A DNA stretch of 64,000 bases from Sequoia sempervirens (taxonomy: Eukaryota; Streptophyta; Pinopsida; Cupressales; Cupressaceae), in the NCBI GenBank assembly GCA_007258455.2, contig VDFB02187633.1:56471-120470 (forward strand), in the 5' to 3' direction. Shown piece by piece: positions 10,415 to 22,280 of the stretch; the stretch's first letter is position 1, and the number at the start of each line of letters is the position of its first letter. The position numbers and the translations under genes were made by a program. The notes under the pieces are model-generated. The model saw only the letters and a list, made by a program, of their open reading frames with translations. It was not told the origin of the DNA and did not search any database.

Positions 10415-12138
10415 ATTTTAGATATTGAATGGGCAAATGGAAGGGCACAGTTCAATATTTCCTTCATAGATGAAAATGGAAAAAGTAAGTTCTTTCTACA
10501 AGATAGTAAATTTATTTCATTCAACTGCTATTATGCTCATTTGATTTATAAATTTAAGTTTCTCTATGAATACAGTTGGGGATTATATTAAAAGATACCT
10601 TGCATTTGTCTGTGGTTGTTTCAAATGGGTCATATGTCCATTTTAAAAAAAAATTCTCTGTGAATGTGGTTATTAACATTCTTAAGAAAAACTGTGTATA
10701 GTATCTCATGTAAATATAAATTCAGGAAGGAACTTGATCATTGGTGGAGATTACACCAAGAGCTCAGCATTTGATAAAAATGGACCTTTGATTCGACCAA
10801 GACCACCAAGTAAGGTCTATTGTATTTCAGAAAATGGTGAAAGCATTGCCCATCCTCTATTCAAAGACAATTGGCAAGCTGGGGATGTGGTAGAAGTGCG
10901 TTATGAAAATTACTGGAGACCTGGAAGAGTAGTTGAGATGTCATGTACAAAAGAAAAAATGGTAAGGAATTCAATCACCTTGTATTTAAAAAATAGCAGA
11001 AGTGCCAGTATAGTTTAAATGCCCTTAAACTATATGGGCACTCCTTCAATTGAGTAATTACAAGTGGTTATTTTTTGGGATAATGATGAATTATTATAGA
11101 TTTTCAGTGATTTTAAATACCATATAGATTAGGCATTACATCAAGGGATTCGTTTGTTGAATGGAATTGGTGTAGATATACTTTTATGATAGCTCAATTA
11201 TCAAGGTTGATTCAGCCATGGAGATCCGGGCACAAGTTACCTGGACGGGTAAGAGCTGGTTTCTTCTCAATGATGAAACACCTCAGGTATGTCCTCAAGT
11301 TTTTACATTTTTTTTTCCATTTGTTAATGATTATTTTATCTTTTTGATCTGGAATGACAGATAAAATATCAATAATTCAAAGTGGACATTTATTTTCTTG
11401 TTTTCTGAATCTGGAACTTTTCACGAGTTTTCTTTATAGATTTGTTTAATATTTATTGTTAGGTGGGTGCTAAAGGCAGCTTCAAGAATAAATTTAAACC
11501 ATATGTTGGTGAAGGTCTGTTGAGTCCCAATAGGGTAATTGTTACAGAATTTGTTAGAGAGATTTTCACCGAATATCCTTCATTTGCAAGGACAATCCAA
11601 AGGAAGTGTCTCGGTCGCAATGGGAAAATGGCAAGTTTCAAGTGTTCAAGTTTGTGTTTTTTGGCTCTATCTTATTTTCAATTTGGAACAACTTGTATGG
11701 TTGTATAATTGTTTCTTTTCTGACATAGTATAGTTCTCAACTTCTTTCTGTAAAAGGACTGTTTTTTCCTTGTTCCTGATTTTCTTTGTAAAATATCACT
11801 TGATATCAATCTTGAATGTAGTCTCTGTTTTCTTTTTGTTGCAGTCTTTCCCTGTAATGTTCATGACTAATTACCTCTCAGGGTCACAAGGTATGGTGAC
11901 ATTTGAGGATAGTGACGGGCTTGCGTGGACAGTAGAGTGGTCTGCATACATGCAATCTGGGCGTAGGCTTGTGTTCACCAATGGATGGCCCAAGTTTGCT
12001 TCTGATCACAATGCAAAAGATGGGGATGTCCTACTTGTTGAAGTCTTGAACCCTAATCGTTTTAGAGTTCATGTTTTATCAACAGAAAGTGGCATGTGCA
12101 CTAATGAGAATGTCCTAAGTGAGAGGACAATTACTCAG
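10415..12138 (+). CDS. host gene, 5' exon cluster: Agenet/Tudor-like and B3 domains
   Basis: Five exons: 10415-10484, 10726-10961, 11206-11286, 11463-11630 and 11845-12138. Junction phases are 1, 0, 0 and 0, and the last donor (CAG|GTTAGT) is phase 0. All introns are GT-AG except 11631-11844, which has the donor GCAAGT. The 283 encoded residues carry an Agenet/Tudor-like segment at about 69-129 (AGDVVEVRYENYWRPGRVVE) and a B3 domain at about 166-268. There is no start codon or promoter here, so N-terminal exons lie upstream of 10415, probably before the window. Reading past 12138 meets a stop at 12175, so the message must continue by splicing. The only compatible plus-strand acceptor recognised is at 57793. 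Together with that cluster it would be a nuclear DNA-binding or chromatin protein. Family identity is firm for B3 and moderate for Agenet. Confidence 0.8.
10860..11286 (+). other. Agenet/Tudor-like segment (two exons)
   Basis: Residues about 69-129 of the visible protein. The exon ending at 10961 gives FKDNWQAGDVVEVRYENYW then RPGRVVEM. The next exon (11206-11286) gives a second strand-rich piece (AQVTWTGKSWFLLND). The pattern GDxVEVR...W.pG.V matches plant Agenet/Tudor-like modules, which read chromatin marks or bind proteins. The upstream exon piece (ILDIEWANGRAQFNISFID) may belong to a related small-barrel fold, but I do not recognise it. Confidence 0.55.
11571..12093 (+). other. B3 DNA-binding domain
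   Basis: Residues about 166-268, split over two exons by the GC-AG intron. The first strand and helix (YPSFARTIQRK) are in exon 11463-11630. Exon 11845-12138 carries FPVMFMTNYLSG, GLAWTVEWSAYM, the strong LVFTNGWPKFASDHN block and KDGDVLLVEV. These match the W-x-V, GW-x-F and GD landmarks of plant B3 domains (REM/VAL/ARF/RAV superfamily). It is full length, about 100 residues, with no internal stop. Confidence 0.85.
11631..11844 (+). other. GC-AG intron inside the B3 domain
   Basis: Exon 11463-11630 ends in ATG and is followed by GCAAGT instead of GTAAGT. The acceptor is tttttgttgcag at 11833-11844. Both sides are phase 0, and the join restores a continuous B3 domain. GC donors with an otherwise perfect consensus are a known minor class of U2 introns. 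Confidence 0.75.
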
Positions 12139-12394
12139 GTTAGTTGTGTGGAAATTTTAGTTATATGTACTTGTTGAATAACTTGGGTCCAGATTATATT
12201 GATTTCCTTGCCATTCATAAGAATATAAGCGACTTAGAATTTAGCTGTTCTGTTGCCAGTGAAAATAATTTCACTGTTGAAGAAGGGAATATTCGGCAGC
12301 TTCTCATAGAATAAAGTTATAAACTTTAAAAGTACACAAGTCCGTCTAACAATTAAATATTCTTGAACTGAATGGACAAAGATAGCTTGCTTCC

Positions 12395-12688
12395 ACAGAA
12401 AATATGAGCTTAACTGTGTGATCTCTCCAGTTGGTTTTTGAAAAGACATGAAGATCTGTGGGTGTGTTCTTTGTATGGATTTTTTTACCATAAAAATTGG
12501 ACAATGCAAAGCAACTTAAATGTCTCAGACATTTGTATATTTCTTTTATTCAATCAAAGATACCTTGCTGGGTTAGAGAGTATGATGTCAATCTTGAAAT
12601 TTCTCCAATTGGTTTTCAGAAAGAAATGAAGATCCATGGGGGTTTTAATATTTTGTTGCCATGGAAACTCAACTTTGGTGACAGATGA
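12395..12688 (+). other. pair of related segments, one open (exon-like)
   Basis: Segments around 12395-12475 and 12570-12652 are alike by eye, about 70 percent (tctccagttggttttt...gacatgaagatc against tctccaattggttttc...gaaatgaagatc). The second lies in an open run with an odd, protein-like reading (IPCWVREYDVNLEIS, GFNILLPWKLNFGDR), preceded by tcaatcaaag and ended by a TGA at 12686. The first copy has stops. There is no good donor after the open copy. It could be a decayed duplicated exon or the edge of an old element. Confidence 0.3.
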
Positions 12689-14111
12689 TCCAAGGATTTA
12701 GGGCTCATTCGGAGAGGACATCCTGTCAGTCAAATAAACTGGATCCCAACTGGATTATCCTAACCTAAAGGAAGAAATCACAACTGTGTTAAGAAGTCTA
12801 TGTAAATTTGTTTATTAACTTTGGCATTATGGTCATGATAATGTTGGCAGATAGTGTAAGACTACAAGTTCCAATTTCTGTGTTGTTGTCAAAGCAAATT
12901 CTCTTCATCCTCTGCTGGCATAATTTTGATTTGTGATCAATGGTGTCAAAATGTTAAAGCAACTCTCTCATAAATCATTGAATATGCCATACATTTTGGT
13001 CGTGAGAAGTACCTGTTTGTGCTCAGACAATCTTCTTAGGATCAACCTACAATATATAGAACCTTATGAAACATGATATTTGTTTTCTGGATTTGATGGA
13101 TATGGTGGTGCAGTTAGTTTGGTTATATCGTCATTTGTCAAGTCTGTAACCTGGCAAACATGATCTGCATCCCAGAGAAGATATCTACAGGGTTATATAT
13201 AACACACCTTTTATTCTCATTGCTCAGGTCTATAGTTATAATATTAAATATATAATCAACTATTTCTTTCAGCAGCTACACTTGTTCTACTAACCAATGG
13301 TAAATAAAGAAATACAAATGAGAAATCTTGAGTTTAACCTTGTCCACGCCAAAGTCATATTTTGAAATCCCGTTAAGAAATGTTTCAATCTAAGATGAGT
13401 AATAGCAATTAGATGTATGAAAATCCTACCCCATGTGCTTTATGGTAGCCATTGGATAATCAAAGAACTCAAATGTAGAGCCATGCCTATTGAGATTCAC
13501 TGATGTGAATTACACTGAAGAATTTGGTGATTAGAGGTGGAGTAGACATGATTCCAAGTGCCACTAGAGAAGTGAAGGTTAAAACCAGAATTCATTTTGA
13601 AATCTTTCAGTATGCTCATTAAAAGGAAGTAATAATGCAAGTATGAGCAAACAAATTATTTTTGTTTTGAATTTGTACTGTTGGTGGAAGTAAGCTTACT
13701 TATGAGCTCCTTATTATTGCTATCCTAGGTGTAGCTCTTGTAGTTGATACCAATGTTCTATTTTAAGAGACAATGCATATAATCTCAATAGTATTGTATA
13801 CTTACATTTGCACTTGTTTCCAAATCTTGTCATCTAGAACAATCAATGTAACAACAATACCTTTTGCATGGTATTAGTTGATTGTGACCAATTTCAATGC
13901 ATTCAAGACAATTTGTTTTGCAAGATAGTTCTGAAGAACATGGCAGACTGTTGTTCTGTAAGGGAAAGTCTGATACAGATTTGAGTCTTGGCAATGGAAG
14001 TTCTGGAAGCAACAGCAGATGAACATCGAATAATTTGCAGAAATCCATTATTAGTCATCTAGAAAATCTATAAGTGTGCAGATTTATCCTTGTAAAATAT
14101 TACAGATGAAG
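12689..14111. other. intron sequence, no feature recognised
   Basis: No domain, LTR end or repeat was seen. It ends at the TSD of the solo LTR that follows. Confidence 0.4.
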
Positions 14112-14116
14112 TGTAA

Positions 14117-15487
14117 TGTAATGTCCCTCTCCTGATTTGCCCTAGAATTTGCCTACTGTTCACAGATTGCAGCAAATTGGGGTTAGGAGTTTGTCTTACT
14201 GAATAAATATCTCTTTAATGATGCAATCCTGGGTTTGAATCCTGCAATCACCACGTGAACAATATATGCAAACAAGCATATTAGGATTTTGGGAGAAGGG
14301 ACATGATGGGTCCGCCCGAAGCCATTTCTACACCAAGCCTAAGAGGGTGTATACCACAGGCCTCCCCCTTGACGGTTTGTATCTGCTCTCCCCATCAATG
14401 TCTCAACCCCCTAAAGATACTTGCCATCTTGTGGAATTGGGTGGGGGTTGCAAGTGGGCTATTTTGGCTCTTTGCGTAAGTGCCCTTTGGTCCTAGGAGC
14501 CATTACAGTCAACTCTAGAACGGCCCTTACTTAGCCTTGTTTACCACTTCACCCCAGGCCCTTCCTACATGGTGGGTTTCAGACAATCAAGCATATCACA
14601 TATTCTATCACAAGAACATATACTAAAATATTCTTTATTATCCATAAGCAATGTGGATACATATGTAAAACAATGATTGGCAGCAAATATCCAATATACC
14701 CCTGAATATATATGTATGTCTGATAATAACGATCTGCTGTGCTGGAATGGATTGGTTTCCCTTTTGATTGCTGATCTGTATCTTTCTCTCCTTTGATCGA
14801 TGGTTTTTATCTTCCTTGTCTTCCCTCCATCCCTTTTGCTTTGGAAAGACTCTCCTTTAATACTATCGAATAGACAAGGGGCATAACTCTTCATTATCAA
14901 GGGACATGATCCTTAATTACTAATCGCTGCAATTAAGAGTAATTAATTTTTTAATATTATCTCTTGAAATCGCTGTTTGCCTTTTAATGTATCATCGCTG
15001 CCCATGATAATCGGTGATGATCTTTGCTTTCTAAAATGTTACCGCTGCTGTGTTTAGTGTCATCATCATTGCCTTGGGAAACTTTAATTCCCATCTGTAA
15101 TATGCTTGCTGCCTTAATACTAGGTGCTGCATTCCTTGTCTTTTGTCATCGCCATAATCGTTGCCTCATACAATAGTGATCGCTGCTTTCGTACAGAGTT
15201 AATTGTTATCTTTACGTTATGTTTACTGCTATACAAGTCTTAATTTGCTGTTCCCCTTTCATATGCATCGCTACATATAATGATATGCTAATTGCTCCTT
15301 CTATATCTAACACTTAACTCGGGCGATAATTATTAATATCTGTCTCTTTGTTTTAGAGTATGGTCGTCCTAGATTAATTCTGTTTTGCTTCCACGATATA
15401 GTTAATATAAATATGGTTTGGCCATGTAAATTTAAATATGCTTTTTATAAAAGTCTACGGTAGTTGGATCATGGCGAGGACATGGCA
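14117..15487 (+). mobile_element. solo LTR of a Ty3/gypsy element (1371 bp)
   Basis: It starts TGTAATGTCCCTC and ends GAGGACATGGCA. The last 10 bases match the inverted first 10 at 8 positions. The flanking 5-mers are both tgtaa (14112-14116 and 15488-15492), a perfect TSD. No internal domain is present, so the element was reduced to one LTR by LTR-LTR recombination. The start motif is shared with the chromovirus LTR at 4011. The second half (14925-15270) repeats the word cgctgc/tgctg many times. Confidence 0.85.
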
Positions 15488-15492
15488 TGTAA

Positions 15493-16689
15493 CAACTATA
15501 ATGGCATCTAATATACTAGATTCTAAACAAGGTTTTGCATTGTAGGAGTCTGTTCATCATATTGTCTTGAAGACATTCCAACAATCAAAATGCGAAAGAG
15601 TTCCATATTAACTAAATAGACAATTGAGTTATAATTCATAGCTAGCTAAGCTAGATTATACTTGGCATACAAATGTGAGATGGAACCTCACCATGTTTAG
15701 TCAAATTTTGGAGTTCAAAAGTTTGATCTGTAACACTAACATCTATTTCTCCCAAACTTTGATTCCATTAATTGAAATTTGAGGATATCCTTTTATTGTT
15801 CGAGTCCATGGTGGTAGAGATTTTTTAACTTATTATGCTTTAATGGCCAACTTGGTAAGAGATTTTTTCATAGGATGAAATGTAATAGATAAAAAATACA
15901 AGCTGGCTGGGAAATGAAATCTTTGACAACTATTAATACTTATTAATTTTATGACATTTTATTCATTTTTATGAAAATACATACATCTTGAGATTTGTGT
16001 TGCATGAGGGGTTGAGAGAGTAGGTGATCTGCAGAGGTAACATATCTAGGCTTGATATTTTTTTAGGAGGCAATTATTTCATCAGTCCGATAAACCATGT
16101 ATGTGGTAGAATAAGGCAGAATACTACTCACATCTATGAAAAAAACTAATATGAATCATATGTTTTAGCAATGCAATTTATTTTTGTCTCATTGTTCTCA
16201 GGCAATTATTCTCAGCATGTACTTCAATCTGGTATTTGGTACAGCAGAATTTCGCATCCATATTCATAAGTTGCTTCCCCTTTAAGCTTATTTTTCTTTT
16301 GTTCTGGTTGATGTACCAAGTATATTTTGTGAACGGATTTGACATTCTCTTCCCACTCGTAGTTTGCAAGGCTCTTTTATTGGATTTTGCATGGTTAGCA
16401 ATCTTTTATTGGTTAGATCAAGATGCTCTTCAATTTTGAGGTGGCAAGCCACCAATGGACTACATACAAATGATGGTCTAAAATCAAATTGAAAATGGCT
16501 CAACAAATGATCAAAAAATGAGTCACATTTGCTGTGTGCATAGATGGCATATTTCAATGTTTGATCATAAATGAGCTACTTTGCTATTAAGCATATTATG
16601 TCATGTAAACTGTGGGCTTATGTTAGGAGTTTCACATTTTGTCACGTAACAAGACACCACTTATGTCACATGGTGCCTACTAAGTAGGA
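15493..16689. other. intron sequence, no feature recognised
   Basis: AT-rich. Open runs near 16180-16560 on both strands are short and have no domain-like content. Confidence 0.4.
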
Positions 16690-17220
16690 AAGGAGCGGTT
16701 AGCATTTCATACTATCATTATGAATAGGAGTTATCCCCTCATCTTTTGTACCAATCTATTTCTAGTATTGTGGAGTACTTCCCCCATCGTTTAAATTTGA
16801 AGGGCAATCCTTTTTTATAGATGTGCAAGTGGCTCCATTTATCTTAGAGTTTTGTATAGTTGTGCCCCTTATGAATGCAAGTAAGCTATAAATATGGGTT
16901 CTCCCTCCATCTTTTGTATCAATCTATTTCCAGTAGTTTGGATAAGTACTTTCCCATCTTTTTAGATTTGAGGTGCAATCCTTTACTTTTAAGATATGCA
17001 AGTGCCCCCATTTATCACATAGTTTTGTATAGTCGCACCTCCTATGAATGCTACTACTTTAATAGGGGTTCTTCCCTCATCTTTTATATTGATCTATTTC
17101 TAATATTTTGTAGTACTTTAACCATACTTTTAGATTTGAGTGTGGTTCTTCACTTTTTAGATTTATCTTGCAGTTTTTTATAGTTGTGCCTCTAATGAAT
17201 GCATGTGTGCTATAAGTGGT
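16690..17220. repeat. three degenerate tandem units of about 169 bp
   Basis: Landmarks such as cttttgtaccaatctatttc recur at 16743, 16911 and 17081, each followed by a similar order of words (tttagatttgag, gtgcaatcctt, gttttgtatagttgtgcc, tatgaatgc). Units are clearly related but diverged. Two more distant units lie at 18390-18700. Confidence 0.75.
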
Positions 17221-18389
17221 ATCTAAATTAGATTATAAGCCAGTCCCTTTATGTCATTGAAGAGTGGTTAGAGTAATCCCTTATGGAGTTCAAAGAAGAA
17301 AAATTGGCAAACTCTTGGGAATTGTTTATGGGTGAGAACAGAATTATTTGTTTCACCATCTAGAAGAAGGGGAATTACCATAGGTTGTATAGGACGAGAT
17401 TCTTCATGAAGATAACAAATCATCATGTGTGGGATGACCTTCATGAAGATGAAAATGTGCTACATGTAGAATGGGATGATGACCCACCACATGTGTAGTA
17501 TGGGGATCTTCATGAATAAGACTGTGAGGAGCAATGAAGTGTGGAAATAGTTTAAGAATAGAAAAAAGCAAAGGAAGAAGTTGAAACGGAGGAGATGGAA
17601 GACAAGAATAGTGAAAACGAATGAAATCTAAATCCTTGCGCTGAAAATTCCTCATCTTCATTCATGATTCGACTGATGTTCTTGTTGACACTATTGTAAA
17701 AATGTTTGAAATGAAGGATCATAGCCATCATTGGAAGGATGTGCATTAATATAAAGGAAGGAAAATGGGCTAGGTGCATGGAAGGGCTTCTCTTCGCCCT
17801 ATTTCATGGTTTCTAAAATAAGTCACTTGGATGGGAGGTTAAAAACAAAGAGTAATTCACTTGGAAGGTTTATGGTTCAGACTTCAGACCTTGTTCTCTA
17901 TAGTAGAAGTAATTTTGCTGAAGACCAATACTAGTTGCTGTTCAAATTTTATTATTCCTATATTATTCTACGTCTTAGTTTATTTGTATGGTTTTCATAT
18001 TGAATTTTCAAATGTTATTGAGGAGGTTTTGGGAGGCCAAATGGCATTATTATTTTCAAATTGGATGATGTCTTTCCATGTTTATAAATCCATTAAGTGA
18101 CATACTTTAAGTCTTGATGAACACATGTTTTAATTTCATTTTGCATGCAATATTCCTTGCACATATGTGAAAAGTTGAGATCGCTAGCTTTATGGACAAC
18201 TTTACTATGGGAGATAGTATATCGTGTAGCTAAACAAAACATACCTTATGATTTAATGTAGATGAGCATATTTTCTTTAAGGATTTTTTATATTTTGTTA
18301 TGTAAAAGGACACTTATGAGACAATGAGGCCACAAGATAGGTGAGTTGTGGTTAGGGTTTGATAGCCTCTTATTATAAAAATCTTTACT
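17221..18389. other. intron sequence, no feature recognised
   Basis: Short open runs on both strands (for example 17404-17661 minus) have repetitive His-rich content and no recognisable family. I treat them as chance. Confidence 0.4.
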
Positions 18390-18700
18390 TTTCATCCTTA
18401 TCTTATGTATCAATATATTTCTAATATCAACGGATTACACTTTTGGAGAAGTAATTTTTTTTTGGATTTGGAGGTGCAATCCTTAATATTTTGGGTTTGT
18501 GGATGCTCCTATTTATTTTATGATTTTGTATAATCTATGCATTTATGTTAAAATATTATGAGGATTTCAACTATGTCAAAATATTTCTAATATGATAATA
18601 TCAATGGAATTATACTTTTGGAGAATTATTTATTATTTTGGATTTGCTAGTGCAATATTTTACATTTTGGGTTTGTGAGTACTAATAATTATTATGAAAA
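18390..18700. repeat. two further units related to the 16690-17220 array
   Basis: Two successive units, starting near 18408 and 18573, share tcaatatatttctaatat, cttttggagaa, ggatttg...gtgcaat and attttgggtttgtg. They resemble the units at 16690-17220 in word order. Confidence 0.6.
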
Positions 18701-18942
18701 CCAATATATACAAAGAAACCAAGCAAAACACAAAAAATTGAAAGAGAGATACTTCTTGGATGTATTATTGAAAGAGCAATAGTTATTCTATAGGAAAGTA
18801 ACATAAGCCCTAACCCTAAAAATGACTTAAGTGAACACTAGATTATGTTTACATAATTTGATAAAGTCATAAGTGTTAGTACTAGGTATTATAAACTTTA
18901 TAAATCCTAGGTAAATTGTAACTAATTAATTATCTTAATGCG

Positions 18943-19605
18943 TTGTAATATTTTGGTCCTCATGGAATTGGACCCCATACTTTGGGGGGATCTCAAGTTT
19001 CTTTTGATGACACACTATGCCACTTGGCAATTATATGATGATGGGTGTAAGAGAATATTGAAGATGAGCGTTACATAGTGGACTAGGGAGAGCATCTTTG
19101 GCTAAAGTCAGCTGTGTAGTTGTAATTAGTGCTTATACATAGAACTCTTGGAAGTTACATAAGATCCCTTTGGTCATAAGGTCAAAGGTCTTTGTTGGGA
19201 GTTACATTCCATTTTAGGAGTTACTCTTGGAAGAGGGTGCATGTATCCAACTCTGACTGGTTGAACCAAGACTTGGCTCATGGTTTTGGGAACCCATGGG
19301 TGGTTTCTTGGGTCTCCTTGGTCTATCAATTGAAGGCTTGAGAAGGAGATTGTATGGTAATTTTATTGTAGGGTTATGTTGTTGGATTGACTCTATAATT
19401 AGAGTGCAGATCTTAATTGGAAGTGGACTTTACATTGTACCATAACTCTCTTGTGGAGATTAATACATTGATTGTGTTATTTATTGTTGGGTTTTTCTTG
19501 TAAAGGTTTTTCCAAGGCATATTATGTGGTCTTTTATTGTTGTTCTTTTGAATTTTGTATAGATCTATTTTTTCTTGCATTGTTTCTCTCAATGGTTTTC
19601 TTTCA
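18943..19605 (+). repeat. 5' LTR of a Ty1/copia element (start approximate)
   Basis: The right end is firm: ...ggttttctttca at 19605 is followed by a primer binding site. The left end is a guess at tgtaatattttggtcc, since no second LTR or TSD is available. Confidence 0.55.
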
Positions 19606-19607
19606 TT

Positions 19608-19620
19608 TGGTATTAGAGCT
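19608..19620 (+). promoter_or_regulatory. primer binding site, initiator-Met tRNA type
   Basis: TGGTATTAGAGCT differs in one base from the usual TGGTATCAGAGC, which pairs with the 3' end of initiator tRNA-Met. It lies two bases after the LTR end. Confidence 0.8.
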
Positions 19621-19718
19621 AGAGTTGTTTGTTAGATTTGTGGGAGGAGAGGTTGATATATTAGTTCTTGTTTGAGTGGAAGCTTTGTGTAGGTGATCTT
19701 TTTTTAGTTACAAAGAAT

Positions 19719-20280
19719 GACCAACACATCTAAAATGGAGAGTGAGAAGTTTAATGACACTAGCTTTGAGCTTTGGAAGCTCAAGATAGATCTTCTTGTC
19801 GATGGAGATCTAAGAGCTGCACTTTTTGGTTAGTCTTTTCTAAGCACAAAATTTTGTTTGCCTTTTCCTTCTAGATTCAGTGCTTTTGAATGTATTGGGA
19901 GGAAACACCACCAAGAACCTTTGGACAAAGTTAGGGAACTTGTGTAAGGAAAAGTTTCTTGCCAACAAACTTTTTCTTTGGAAGAAGTATTCATTGAGGA
20001 TGGGTGATGGTGATTTTGTGATAGAGTGCACTTGAATGCTTTCAACATTGTGGTGAGCTAGTTAGCTTTTGTTGATGTAAAGATGGACAAGGAAGACTAG
20101 TGTATTTCCATGTTGTGTTCTTTGCTAGATTTATGGGACAACCTTGTCATGGCAATTAGTATTACCTTTTTCATGTTTAAACTTGAGGTTGTTGGGAATT
20201 AGATCTCTTACATCAACACTTGTTGACAAAGTCCTAGAAGAGGTTTGAACAAGCAAAAAGCCCTCACTTTAACATATTAA
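19719..20280 (+). pseudogene. Ty1/copia gag, 5' part, decayed
   Basis: An ATG at 19719 opens MTNTSKMESEKFNDTSFELW followed by KLKIDLLVDGDL, a typical copia gag start (UBN2/DUF4219-like). Frameshifts and stops follow. Later pieces in other frames (LGNLCKEKFLANKLFLWKKY, SLLDLWDNLVMAISI) keep the family order. Homology fades by about 20280, where a different repeat starts. The rest of the element and the 3' LTR are missing here. Confidence 0.75.
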
Positions 20281-20499
20281 ACCTTTGGTTGCGAGACGTG
20301 TGTTGTACCCAAAACCAAAATTTTTGCTTCACTAAGGCATTTTGCTTAATTGAGTCTTAATCTTGTTAAAATGATGTCGGAAGGTCATTTTTGGGCTTTT
20401 TAAATATGGAGTTGGTGTCAATGTCATGTCAGTCTGTTACTGAAGAGATTTAAGGAAAATGAAAATTTGAAGGAAAATCATCAAAATTTTCTATCTCTG

Positions 20500-21400
20500 G
20501 AGAGGGGAGCACATTTTCAAAAGGGCGCCCTATCTTTTAGGGGCTCAGATCCTGTTTTTAGGGTTTGTCACCTCCAGTAGACATTTGTCCGGCATCACGT
20601 CAGCTTCGCAACGAGCTATTAGGCTTGTCAAACGGACCTGTTTCGAGCAAGTTGTGGAAGATATAGCGCAAAACAAGACGAAGACGAGAATTGGCTAACA
20701 CTGGAGAAAAGCGCAGCTTTTGAGAAAGGCGCCCATCTTTTTGAGGTGTCAAATGAAGGTTTTTGGCTAAATGCCACCCAAAATGTTTATCTCACGATTG
20801 TTCAAGCTTCGCGACACATCCGTCAGTGAGTGAATTTGAGTTGCAGAAGTACCTAAACCTGAGGTCGAACGTAGGGTCAAACCTTAGTTAGAATATCAAA
20901 GGAAAAAGCAAAAGAACACTTTTTTAGAAAGGCGCCTGAGCTTTTCAAGCCTTCAATACCTTCTTTTTGATGATCTCAGTTATCCAATTTGTCCGTGTTA
21001 CGTTCAGCTTTCCATTGCCTGTCTCCGTCAGATCAGAAGATGATTCAGCAGCTTGCAGTTGGAGTTTTTGTATTATTTTGGTCAGTTCCAGAAATGGCTA
21101 AGTCTGGGAGAAAAAGAGCAACTTTTCAAAAAGGCGCCCTTGTTTTTCACCCCTCAAATGATGTTTCTTGGAGAAATGTGCCTTTGCAGCTGTCGTCCAA
21201 AATAAGGTTAGCTCCGCGGTGAACCTAGGATCCAGTCCTGAAAATTGGTAAAACAGAAGTTATGAAGGATTTATTTTTTCCTTCGTACGAGATCGAGATG
21301 TCAAAATTTGACTAACTCTGAGAAAAAACGCAGCTTTGGGAAAAGGCGCTTGGATTTTTGAGCCTTCAAATGTCAGTTTTATGGTCTGCAGTCTCAAGAT
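20500..21400. repeat. five degenerate units of about 205 bp with a GGCGCC core
   Basis: The motif gagaaaa-gcgcagctttt-gaaaggcgccc-tttttgag-ctcaaatg recurs with its GGCGCC-like core at about 20524, 20728, 20931, 21132 and 21344, a spacing of 201-212 bp. Weaker traces (gcgccc 21592, ggcgct 21823) follow. Confidence 0.75.
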
Positions 21401-21689
21401 ACCTTTTGATTAGTTTTTGCTCAGCTCTGCGATGCACCTGTCAGCCAGCCAATCGGAGATGTCAGTCAGCCAGTGTCAGAGGATGAACAGAGGTCCCGGC
21501 AGAGGTTTGAATCCAAATTTTCATCAAAATTGGCTAAGTCTGGAATTCGCCTTGAGAGGTCAAAGTTGAATTTTTGAAAGAAGTTGAATGGTGCGCCCTA
21601 ACTGGAGTTCTGACTGCAGTTAGACTGAACGTTTTCTGGGTTGTCATCTTCAGTTCATATATTGGCATGTTGAGTGATCTTTCAGTTTG

Positions 21690-22280
21690 CATGTCAAGTT
21701 AACTAGTTTGCATGTTGAGTTAACTTGTTTGCATGTTCAGTTAACTAAAGTTTGTACGTGAAAGTCAACTTGAGTTCACATGCATGGCGAATTTTGGTTG
21801 AAATTATGAAAATTTTGTGAAGTAGGCGCTTCACCCTTTGTCAACTGAAGTTCCAAAAAGGGATGGCATAATTGATGAAGCATGGTTTAGTGAAGTTGAT
21901 GCATTTTACTTTTGAATGTTAACTTCAGTTCTCAAAAGGGTCGCTATTTTTAGATTTAAAGCATAAGTGTGAAGTTGGCAAATTCATTCTTTTCTTGAAT
22001 GTCAACTGAAGTCTTGAAAGGGACGCTATATTTGGAATGTTGTAAGATTTAAAGCATGAAATTGGCGAATTCATTTCAACAAAGATTGTCAACTTTAGTT
22101 CTCAAAAGGGACGCTTTAGTTCTAAATTGTGAATTTAAAGCAAGTGTGAAGGATGGCGAATTCAATGAAGATTGTCAACTAAAGTCAAAATCGCATGAAG
22201 TTGTTAACTGAAGATTGAAAAGGGAAAACCCTAAAGCATGGTGCTTTATTTAGCATATTTTAGTTTCAGTTAACTAAAAT
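21690..22280. repeat. cluster of gttaact / gtcaact words
   Basis: The palindrome agttaact and its variants recur many times in 21690-22280 and again at 23640-23890. Between them run similar phrases (ctcaaaagggacgct, gatttaaagca, ggcgaattcat) in about 100-bp units. Confidence 0.6.

Noticed and set aside
17404..17779. Minus-strand frames with His-rich content
   Set aside because: Two overlapping short frames in simple, repetitive sequence (catgatgaag-like words), with no family resemblance and no splice or start context.
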